From: Phoronis australis
Taxonomy: Eukaryota; Phoronida; Phoronidae
Reading direction: 5' to 3'
NCBI GenBank assembly: GCA_002633005.1
Contig: NMRA01000482.1
Coordinates: 254,404-318,403, forward strand
DNA: 64,000 nucleotides
Of this stretch, positions 1 to 9,900 are shown piece after piece. Position 1 is the first letter of the stretch; each line of letters opens with the position of its first letter. Made by a program: the position numbers and the translations under genes. Below the pieces are notes generated by a model that was not told the DNA's origin, did not search any database, and saw nothing but the letters and a program-made list of their open reading frames with translations.

Positions 1-880
1 TGAAACTCTAGGTCGCCGAATCAGAAATGAGATAGTGAGTGCCATTACGGGAAAACGAGAAGGCACCAGCATTTCTGAAACGATGCACCACCAATAATTG
101 AAGGGATGACGTGATAATTACATGCGCCTACAAGCAAGCACCCATCCTAAAATATAAGGGGCTCGATTTTTTGGGAATATGGTCCTTTTCTCACAAAGTA
201 AGGTTCAAAGAAAAAAACGAGGCTACTAGTAGAAAAAGACCCCGGGTTCGCTCAGAGCTTTGAATTGTGCATTCGCCGAATTCTTGCCCTTTTAGTGGAC
301 TTTTGTCTCGTTTTCTCGGACTTTTTAATTCTCTGAGGCGGACTTTTTTGCTTCCCGAGCCCCCCTCCCGCTTGAGAGCGCGCATGGTATAGATGCGTGC
401 TTCGGAATAGTAGTGAACCATTCAACCTTTCACGGTGAATCGAGCCTATTGTATGACCAACCAGAAGCTCGGATTTGTTTGTGTCGCAAGGCAAAACGCG
501 TTATTGTTTACGGAAACGACGATTACAGTCCCGTGCTGTTGCTGCACTGGATGAATTTAACTAAGAAATAATTAAAAACAATTTGAGTTCTTCGAACATA
601 CGTGCATTAATTTTGATTAAACTCTCGTCTTGCTCAACAGTTGTTTATCCTACTATAGCCGATACTCAATGTGGCCCTAATTTTCAAACTAGTTAAAACA
701 TGCATATGTCATGCACTTAGTTGTCGTGCAAGAATGCTGCAGAACAGAACGGAACAGAACAGAACAGAGCAGAGCGCTATAAAGATGACGCGTATTTCAG
801 CGAGCAGTCAACCAATGTTTTCATTCCATGGTTTACATCAGGTGTACAGTTGGAGATTTCAGCGTATCTAATGATGTACA
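1..880. repeat. Diverged duplicated block, copy A
   Basis: This stretch matches 13233-14335 in the same orientation. Shared landmarks include the 'actctaggtc' opening, 'gagaaggcaccagca', 'acggtgaatcga', the 'ggatgaattta' segment and a 'ttgtgcaagaatg' to 'gtcaaccattg/aatg' tail. Copy A carries about 260 bp near 131-392 that copy B lacks. Inside it, bases 255-360 resemble the reverse complement of 9735-9830. A short AGAACAG-type microsatellite lies at about 738-772. No gene is recognised. The family may be an old segmental duplication or a dispersed repeat. Confidence 0.6.
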
Positions 881-1519
881 TAGGTTACGAACATTAGAGT
901 CGCTTCCAATAATGTTTGAAAACCCCAGTTTGAACGAGCAGCTAACAGGAACTCGAAGGACTCTTTCGTTATTCCGGTGATCTATAGATTATGTTGCACA
1001 GCAACGTATGTATATTTATGATCGACATATGTCCCGAATAATAGATGAATGATACGTGCGTCGCAAGCTCGTTACCAGAGATGAAAAGGAGACCGAGGTA
1101 CTAGGCGATATAAGGTCATTTATTATGACTAGTACAATTACAATAAAATGAATACAGGTAAATAACGTATAATAGGTAATCTCTGGTAAGATGGGCAATA
1201 AAAAGCGCCGGTCTCGTGGAAGTACGAGAGAATGACGAAAACTGGGAGGAAGAAGGTGGGAAAATTGAATGAGTTTTTGACGTACAACAATGTGGCCGGA
1301 ACAAAGTGAACTGAAAGCGAAGTTTCAATAACAAAGAAAAACGCCCCTAAAGACACGTGACAATCATCAGCCTATAAGAGCCAANGTCCTGTTTAGAGGA
1401 CCGGCGGTCATGTTGTTTCTCACCAGTGGAAATGTTATCTCACTATTGAGATAACTTTATGGGTTATTACACGGTTGTATCTACCATTCGAGGCTAATAT
1501 TGTGGTACAAATTTACTTT
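881..1519. other. No gene recognised
   Basis: A/T-rich sequence with only short, compositionally biased open frames on the minus strand. A single N at 1385 marks an assembly join. Confidence 0.5.
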
Positions 1520-1975
1520 ACCACTACACCACTCAGCGGCTGACGTCATCGAACGTGAAAATAGAATACTTAAATGAGCACGCCCAACAATTGCATGTTC
1601 AGCAAAGGGCATTGCGCCGACATTCATACGCTATGAAAAATAAGACGCATAATTTCCATAAAAATGATATTTTAATTCTGTTAATCTTTTCTCTCGTATT
1701 CTCTCACTTGTAAATCACCGATCTCCAGTTTGAATGCGGGTATCATGTCGCCGAGATCCTTTGACTTGAACATTATAGTCAGTTACTAGTGGCAACCTAC
1801 TTTAGCAGACGATATTTTCCCCGTCGAAGCTTAGCGTGATAAAATGTGTAGTAAGCTATAATAGTTGCTAAACCTTAATTTATAGATTCACTTTATTTCT
1901 ATTCTGTTTAAATTTTCAATTGGTTTTGAGTATAAGCATTATTTGACAAAAATAGCTAGGCTTTTCTTAAAAGCT
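1520..1975 (+). repeat. Dispersed repeat, inverted partner at 43797-44210
   Basis: About 400 bp matches the reverse complement of 43797-44210 with scattered substitutions and small indels. Shared landmarks include 'cagcaaagggcattg', 'cgctatgaaaaataagacgc', 'tttagcagacgatatttt', 'cgaagcttagcgt' and a 'gacaaaaatagct' tail. No coding frame or terminal repeat was identified. Likely a non-autonomous mobile element family. Confidence 0.65.
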
Positions 1976-1985
1976 TGTTTAAAGT

Positions 1986-2033
1986 GGGTCGAGGGGGTCG
2001 TGGGCCGAGGGGGTCGTGGGCCGAGGGGGTCGT
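1986..2033 (+). repeat. 16-bp G-rich tandem repeat, three units
   Basis: Three direct copies of a 16-bp unit (gggYcgagggggtcgt) occupy 1986-2001, 2002-2017 and 2018-2033. Alternating GGG and GGGGG runs with short loops fit a G-quadruplex-forming motif on the plus strand. Confidence 0.8.
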
Positions 2034-2189
2034 CAGTGGCGTGCGGATCGAGGGGTTTTTAGAACAATCCGGATTTAACAAGGAAAACTGGAACAGTTCT
2101 CGGCTTAATACTGGGCAACCTACAACAAAACGATATACCTCACACGCTTGTGGAGAAATGAAATGAAAATTTAAATTAAAAAAATTCAT

Positions 2190-3734
2190 TTGATACGTTA
2201 ATTCATCTTAGCTCAGCTATTATTATCTTTCCTTGTGAAGATGGCTGCCATACTTGGTTTTAGTTTTGCTGCAGAAAATGCACTCGTGGGAAAACGAGCA
2301 CGTTGGTGCACGATATTGATAGTTTATGCGGCGAATGGTGCACCTGGGAGCTTCGTGCCTCTGGGCCTTCAATGTTCCCCAAGCGGTGAAATTCGGTAGT
2401 GAAGTGTTAATAGCTTTGTCTGTGATAACACATTTCTTGTGCAAATCCGCCATCTTTAAATTTTGCTCAGTGATGCATTATGGGTAATGGGGTTACCTCT
2501 TATCACAGATGCACAGTAAACACTGCGTTACCACTGTTAGAGCATCAAGACATTGATCGAAAACCCCTAATAATTTCAATTTTTTTGAAAAATGTAGCGT
2601 AACACAATTCATTTGACATATACGTAAGTAGTTCTTAACACATTTTAACATATTTTAAAAGAAATTGAGCACACCAATTCAGGTGGTCTCTCAGACTCGG
2701 CACACAGCATTCAACAACTGCTTTCAACAACGGCCATAAACTGTAGGATGCTCGACAGCGATGAATGAGGAGCACAACGTTTAAAAAAATCCTTTACAAT
2801 CTTTAACCGTGTTTCACATCACTCAAAAACTAAGGTATCCAGTCTCTCTAACAAGTTGTAGGAAATTAAGAAGTTCGTTTCTACATTTGTGCATGGTACT
2901 GTTCGCGAGCGTCACTTGCTGTTGATCGCGGATTGAGTTCATGGACGTCCTGTCTGAGACTTAACGGTGAACAGAAGGAATCTGATCACACACGGACTGC
3001 ATACAATGAGGAGGATCATATGGCTGTTGGAGACGTTTGTCCCGAATTTTGGCATGAAGCTGTTGCAATTTTTGGCTTGCTGTTCCTTTGACATTGCTTA
3101 AGATAGCAAAGTCGCCATGTTCATTTATAGAGTCTTGTTTTTTATATAGATGATTTTTGCATTTTCTTGGATAGCTGCCTTAATTTCGAATGCAGTCCAA
3201 ATTTCCCTGTCCCCAGCATTAGATTCGCACTGAGTTACATGTCAACAGCCCATTGGTATATTTTGATGTTAGTTTGTATTCAAGGTGTGTCTTACTTCTA
3301 AAGCTTTGGACTGCAATGTCACAGTTTGTTTTCATGGATGGGTCAACATCAGTCCTGAATTTGGATACAAATAGAAGATTTTCATGCCTCACACAGTACT
3401 TCTGCTCCATGTGTTGAGTGTTTTATACCTGTACCATGTATAAAATAGCTTGCATCGCTTACTTGTAGCTCTAATGTAATGTTTGACCCACCAAAAATTT
3501 ATTTCCAGACACTTAGTTCTTTCAGTTATATTAAATAGTTGGCGACATATTGCGAAGTAACGCAAAATCGGTAATGGCGGCACTAATTTGCATCAAAAAC
3601 ATACGCGGGACATTTTTTCGGCTTGTTAACATTGTTTTTCCGTTTCCACTCATATTTTCCGTCATAAAAATTCAACTTAGAAGTTGAAGTCCGGGGTGCA
3701 CGGGAGGCCATTTTTCGACTATACTACTGTAGCT
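2190..3734. other. No gene recognised
   Basis: Intergenic A/T-rich sequence. Open frames are under 80 codons with no recognisable domain, and I see no repeat partner within the window. Confidence 0.5.
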
Positions 3735-4030
3735 TATTTACCAACACACGTCGTCTTACGTCTCATCAACAATCCTTTTTAAATAATGATGAGGACTTAC
3801 CCACTCTAACTCATTTTTAACCTAAGCAAATGATCTAGAAATTAGAACCAGCTAATTTCCATTACAATTTCCCCATCAAATGCTGCTTGTTTATACTTTT
3901 TAACACTCAAGGAATCGTCTACATCAAGGAAGGTTTAACTTCATCAAAAAGTTGTTTCACCGGAGTTTAGTCATGGAATGCATTTTGCCGGGAACCCATT
4001 CCACTGGTAGTATTTACACAGCAGTTAAGT
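3735..4030 (+). repeat. Dispersed repeat, direct partner at 18148-18435
   Basis: About 290 bp aligns in the same orientation with 18148-18435 in LRRC40 intron 2. Shared stretches include 'ttaccaacacacgtc', 'catcaacaatcc', 'atgatctagaaattagaa' and 'ttccccatcaaatgctg'. The copies differ by many substitutions, so the duplication is old. Confidence 0.65.
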
Positions 4031-5986
4031 ACTAGTCCACGAGAGCACCAGCCATGAGCGGCAAGGTGGGGGTCAGCCGATTTTCACCAAATTTGGCATA
4101 TAGGTAGTCCTATGGGATCTATAAACAGCGGTAAAATATTTCCTCAAAATATTGCGTTTTTCTAAAGTTAAAGGCTCAAACGCATTTTACGGCTTCGCAG
4201 CCATGTTTTCACGGTATAAAAACTGTCCAGTTTTAACTGTTCATATTTTTCCTTAAATGAAAGCTATTGATTTATTATTCACTGGGCATTGTTTAGTGGT
4301 GCCTGTAGATTGTTACACAGATGTCTTGAAACACGATTCCGATTTACCACCCTCATTTAGTAGTTTTACTACACTCCCCCCCGTTATGCCATTTTGAGGT
4401 TGTGTTCAGTACACTGCTGTACCAAATCTGCCCCCACTGTTATGAGAATGAAACTTAGCCAAAATGTTGACAAAACATGTTACTTTCATTTCATAAAATA
4501 AAAACTTTGTCAGCCAGTTTATTAGTTATATATTTTGGCACCTCAAATGTACTAAAATGAGAAATTTTCATATATCTGAGATCGATGCGTGAGCACCGTA
4601 AAATCCGATTGTCCTTTATGTTTTTCCGTNCTTGTTGGCTGTACAGTGGTCGGTGGATCCGTGGACTGATACTTAATCATGACATTATTTTTTATTTATT
4701 TAAATATTTTGCCACTCTTTTTATCGTGGTTCAGAAACCATTCAATTGCAGCATTGTTGTTCTTGTTGTTGAAATTATACATGGCTACTTCAAAACTCTT
4801 ACATTGTTTCTATTGCATTGTGGTACGTAGACCTAAACATATCTACAAGCGAAACTTTGCTTACATACTAGGATTTAAAAGTGAAACTTAGGTGCTCCCC
4901 GAAACTTCGATGTAGTGGGAAAGGTCAGAGTGAAATTTCGACGAAGTTATCGATAGAGGCCGTGGCAACGATACAGGGTCATCCAAGACTCAACGAGAAG
5001 TCCCGCAAAACTTGCGCTTTGTTATTGTAGCGTCACAGATGTGTTCTCAATAGACGCACGTAAATATATGATGGCAGTGATCATTTTTATAAACACTGGT
5101 AAATCGTTGGATAGCGATTTTCAGTTACCCTGAAAGTACGACTGAACTGCATCAGCTGTTGTTGATTCCGATTACTGAATCATCATTTAACGATAACTCC
5201 AATATGACTGTCTTTGGGTAAGGTAAGTGAAGTTTCTGTAAATTTCGGAAAACCGAATTTACCCTATTGAGAAAGCAAGTTGAAGCCTACTTCTAAAACG
5301 GTTTTCGTTACCCTTTGATTTAGTAAAAAGCGGCACAAGTACCATTGATTGTAAGCTAACCAGCATAATTTTGCCTCGTTTGTAATAGTTTTATGGCCTA
5401 AAAACTGATCAATCAATGACTATGCAAATGCTCTTAAAATCACAAAGCCGCGACAGCGAGGACATTAAACACTATGACAGTGAACGAAAACTACAAAGAG
5501 TGGAAAATAACTGAAAATGACGGCAATAAAAAAAGTTCAAAACCTCAATAAGTTGTTAAATAACTTTTTACCATAGATGTAGATATTGAATGATTGCCTG
5601 GTTATATTCAAATACGCAGTCTCAAATAAATCAAGCCAATAAAATCATATAAATACTTCCTAATTCTACGTAGATGTATCAGTCGAAATAAAAATTTGAC
5701 TACAAAGTTTCTCCTTATTGATTCGGTAAGTCAATCAACTGTTTTAAGTACCGGTACATTTCAAGAATAACCTAACATCACAAATCTTCAGGGGCAGGAT
5801 AAATTGCGGGCACATCCACCGCGCGATACTTGAAATATGCCAATTTATTTTTTTATTTCCATGTTTGAATGAATTGCTTAAGACTTTCTATCACTGTTCT
5901 GAAATACGCGCAGTACTCTAGACTGCAATGAGCTCAACATTATTACAGGCCTATTTATTGAAACTTCTATTCTACGTACATTACAG
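4031..5986. other. Repeat-rich sequence upstream of the defensin-like gene
   Basis: No gene recognised. The part at about 4880-5310 has the 'gaaacttcg', 'gaagttatcgat', 'gaagtttc' composition of the terminal-inverted-repeat element at 23738-24268 and may be a diverged relative. A single N lies at 4630. No clear TATA box was found just upstream of the start at 5989, and a 'ttacag' two bases before that ATG could be the acceptor of a 5'-UTR intron. Confidence 0.4.
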
Positions 5987-5988
5987 AT

Positions 5989-8900
5989 ATGAAGGCGACA
6001 GTTTGCTTCTTCGTCGTAGTCCTCTTGCTGTTTTGCCATACGGTGAGCACTGAAAACTCCGAGAATGGTAAGTCATACATGTGTGAAATGAAAAACATCG
6101 GACATAAAAACGAAGTACGTATTATTTTCAACAGAACTTTCAATTAATGTTCGATTGAAAATGAGCTCCCGAAGCAGCGGTACTGTACTTTGTGTCATAT
6201 TGTATTCATATGGAAGAGTAAGGGAACACTTCGAAAAATAAAGCCTTCTGTGTATTTGGGGCTTTAGATTCTCAAAAATGAAGTGCAGTGTCACTCAACT
6301 ATCGCTGTAATTTTATATACCGGCAGATATTAATGAATTTTAAAAAGCTCCATTTTGCAAATGTGACAGCGTTTCCTGGGATTAGTATTTGTGAAAAACA
6401 GTTTACTTTATTCTTTGTTTCACCTAAACGAAAAGAAAGTAGTGTTGCATATCCATTAAAGCGGCCTTAAACTCGTGATGTCTTCCAAAATTAAACAAAA
6501 AATTATTCAAGCCCCTTGTCGATTAAAAGTTCCTCTTTGTCTTTTGCCATACTCAGTTTGGAAGCAGTGATCTCTGGAATAGAGAAGGATTGACAATTCT
6601 TTAGTTTCTCAGACCACTTTCATGAAACTTCGGATCGTGTTGTGACCATAAATTTTATGAGGTTGGTCAGAAAAAACGAAAGTGCTGTTTTTTTCAAGAT
6701 TAGAAATCAGGTGTATTTTGATTAAAGAACAATTTTATAGCGGTAAGTGGTTTAAATCAAATCTTGTTTAAGACAAAAAGCACGGGTTTAATACCTTTTT
6801 TCAAGGGGTTTGCCATAATTTGTCAAAAAGTCGAAAAGAAGTTGTTGCTTTGGGTTAACTGAATAATTGTAAAACCTTTTTATAGTTCACGGAGCAGGTT
6901 ACCAAAGAGATTTAAGACGCTTTTGGCATTTTAAACTTGTCCATGAATTTTTTTCTTTTTCAAATTCTATAATGTGGATTTGTCAGCTGTAAAATTTTAA
7001 AAATGTGGGTCTCACCGAATTAGTTTTTCCGTTACAAACGCCTAAATAGAGGCGCCTCTGGTACAAAAAATGAAAATTTATATAAGTTACCTAGACGCCC
7101 CTGGAACTAAATTACTGATTGATATTCTCAGTTATTGAGTTTTATATGTCGGTGTAAGCGAAATTTTTTTTCTTGAGTTTTGTTTACATCGTATTTTAGA
7201 TTTTTCAATTAACACAAACATTTGTACTCTTAAAATACATCCCGTCTCCACTCTGGAGCTCCACTGAGAATACATGTAAGAGATAATCCGCAAACCAACT
7301 TTTCTGATGAAAACGAGTATTCGAACCTTTTAATTCAATTATAAAGCAAGGGGTAGTGTAGCGTACAGTCACACGCACATTAGATGTCTCTCTTGCTGTT
7401 GTTGTTGACCCAGCGGTTTACACGCGTATAATAATAATACCGTAACATTGGCTCATAAAACTTTATTTATGATATGATGCGATAAGATACGATACGATAC
7501 GATTTCCAATACGATAAGATACGATACTATCTACTATCTTACGATACGATTTCCAATACGATAAGATACGATACGATCTACTATCTTACGATACGATTTC
7601 CAATACGATAAGATACGGTTAAACCTGAAACAATTAATAAAGATAATACAATATCTAATACAAGTTGAAGTACCAAATACATCATACTAAAATACAGAAA
7701 ATTGCATATCTAATAATATTATATCAACTCACAGTTTGGCAAACAATAGTTAGCAGAAACTTGTAGTTACTACAATTTCTATTACAACACTTTCTATGAG
7801 TTAATCAAACAATCAAAGAACTGAGAATAGTTGTTTCTAAAGTCAAAGTTTATAGTAAAAGTTAACATCAAGAAACAAAGTTGTCTCTTACCAACGCTGG
7901 GTATCTGTGATATTTTTGAAGCAAGCAGCAGCCTCTCTCCAAGCAATATGAATTCTAGAGTAGCTAACAGAATATTTATAATGAACACAAGAGAGGTGGG
8001 CGAGATAATTCAAAACATGAAAACCCACAAACTCCCTCTAAATGCTACATCTAGTTCCAAAACAATTCTCTGAACAAGGTCGCTGGTTCCAAACCAATTC
8101 TGTGAATCAATCTGCTGGACTCCAGCAATGAACCTAAGTCATTACCAATTATGGTGCAGGACAATCAAGAGTTGAGTAATTCCGATGGACAAATAACAGA
8201 TTATTGTTGTTGTCGGAAATGCCTCATCCCAAAGCTGACAGGTTTTCAAAGACTTTAAGTTACACAACTTGCAAAACAAGGCACAATTGTTATTATAAAC
8301 ATCCCACAACTGGTAACAGACATGTGGTGAATCACTTCCCATGAACTCCTAGGAGGTTACAAATTTTGGTAAACAACCAGTATGTTTGATTAATTATACA
8401 CTAGTCACTAAAATTGCATAACATTTCTTTTAATTAGACTAATTATCTACAGCATCAAAAAATGTCACTAACAGGTAGTGATTGTCTTACCAACCTAGGT
8501 TGCAGTAATATCATTTTCTTCCATGCCGTACTTTAGTAATTTTACGAATCCTTCATTTCTCGAACTCCTCCGGTACAATTATGGGTTCTGAAGGCTGGAA
8601 ACGTTCGAGACTATTTTTGGTCACATTACGTAGGTTAATTTAAGAAAGTGACAAAATTATCCGAGAAAATAATAGAAAGCATGCAATGATGGATGGAACG
8701 GGGCGAATGGTTATTGTTTTGTTTAGTTATGTGAACAACAATTGAATAAATGAAGAGTAATTTAACAAAAATCAACATTCAGTAGTTGTTTATAGTTTCT
8801 TTTTCCTTGGTGTCCTGACAACTGGCTCTTTTTGCCACTGGCTAACGGATACCACAAGTTGGAATTTTCAAAAATCGCCTAGCATAGCAGAGATTCCATT

Positions 8901-9109
8901 CTCGCCGCTTCGTAACACAATGAGCAGTCGTGATGTGATGCCGTATTTCAAATGCGTTACAAAATCTTATTTCAGCAATTGAAGGAATTCGTCAGAAAAG
9001 ATTCGCTGCCATAGCGTCTTGTACAAGTGGGGGTGAATGCAACGCGAAGTGCAAAGCACGGTCGTACAGCGGTGGTACCTGCAGTCGCGGGAGGTGTTAC
9101 TGTTCCTAG
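5989..9109 (+). CDS. Defensin-like (CS-alpha-beta) secreted antimicrobial peptide precursor, two exons
   Basis: Coding exons are 5989-6067 and 8976-9109 (213 nt, 70 residues). The first ends in phase 1 before GTAAGT; the second follows 'ttatttcag'. Residues 1-21 are a signal peptide with a leucine/valine/phenylalanine core. A short acidic propeptide ends in the dibasic site RQKR, a furin-type cleavage signal. The predicted mature peptide is 35 residues, basic, with six cysteines spaced C-x5-C-x3-C-x9-C-x4-C-x-C. The CxxxC, GGxC and CxC elements define the cysteine-stabilised alpha-beta fold of invertebrate-type defensins. By family knowledge such peptides are secreted and act on microbial membranes or lipid II; the function here is inferred. 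The 2.9-kb intron holds a 47-bp minisatellite. Toxin or signalling peptides share this fold, so antimicrobial activity is not proven. Confidence 0.82.
6068..8975 (+). other. Intron of the defensin-like gene
   Basis: GTAAGT donor at 6068 and 'ttatttcag' acceptor ending at 8975. Apart from the minisatellite near 7479-7619 I see only A/T-rich sequence with short unremarkable open frames. Confidence 0.7.
7479..7619 (+). repeat. 47-bp minisatellite, about three units
   Basis: The 'atttccaatacgataagatacg' segment starts at 7502, 7549 and 7596, a period of 47 bp. Each unit is itself built from GATAC/GATAA-like pentamers, preceded by a run of 'gatac' repeats from about 7479. Confidence 0.85.
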
Positions 9110-9352
9110 TAAGTTAAAAACAAGTATGTCGTGTCGCTTTTCCATTCCATATAGCACCTATATTAACACATTGATCTATTCAATGGATAGACCATATCAA
9201 ATAACCAAGTTTATAGCTATAGATTTCAGAGTAGTGAACGACCTGTTGGTACTCGGTCATACAAGTACATATTGACGGTCCAAATTAATACGCACTTATA
9301 ATCCAATTGATAATTGTAATCTACAAATAAGTTCATTTTGAATTCCAGGTAA

Positions 9353-9424
9353 AATAAAAGTGGAGGCATCGGTACAGAAACATTTCTTCTGCTTGTACAA
9401 GAAAGTGATTTGGGGATAAATAAA
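9353..9424 (+). terminator. Candidate polyadenylation signals of the defensin-like gene
   Basis: AATAAA occurs at 9353-9358 and again at 9419-9424, about 250 and 310 bp after the stop codon. The second is followed by a GT-rich stretch ('cttgtggttttgttgatg'), the usual arrangement for cleavage and polyadenylation. Neither has transcript support here. Confidence 0.4.
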
Positions 9425-9639
9425 CGTTTCTGCTCTGAACTTGTGGTTTTGTTGATGAGAATGCTAAACACTGTGATCAAACAGGCCCAGAAGCAGAGAG
9501 TTATGCCGTGAACTGTACGAAGCATTTTTGTGATTACGCCACAGGGGACACTTAGATTGTTCGAGTTTTACATGTACTAACTTACATACGTACACACATA
9601 CACTGTTCGTACATGCTCATGGGCAGCGCACTATTGGGG

Positions 9640-9900
9640 GCTGGGGGGCTATAGCCGGCCCCATTTTTTTCAGTGCTGCGCCGCCCACGGTCTATGGTAC
9701 GAGCCCCTGTCATTTTGTGGAGTAGGCAAAAAGCTCCGCCTCAGAGAAACAAAACTCCGAAAAAGGTAGAAATCGACATAAAAGTCCACTAAAGGCAGGA
9801 ACTACCAAAATTCGGCGAATGCACAATACGTGGCTCTGAACATGTTCCGTGAATCTTAGTAAAATATCTATTTTCTCTAAAATTCTAACCCCCTCAAATT
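9640..9900 (-). repeat. Dispersed repeat, inverted partner near 180-392
   Basis: The reverse complement of about 9735-9830 matches 255-360. Shared segments include 'cattcgccgaatt', 'ttagtggactttt' and 'ctctgaggcgga'. The partner lies inside the insertion that distinguishes block 1-880 from block 13233-14335, which supports a mobile origin. Confidence 0.55.

Noticed and set aside
9483-9555. Possible third exon of the defensin-like gene with extra cysteines after 'caaacag'
   Set aside because: Splicing there from the 9108 donor recreates a TAG stop at the junction, so it could only be 3' UTR. No independent coding evidence.
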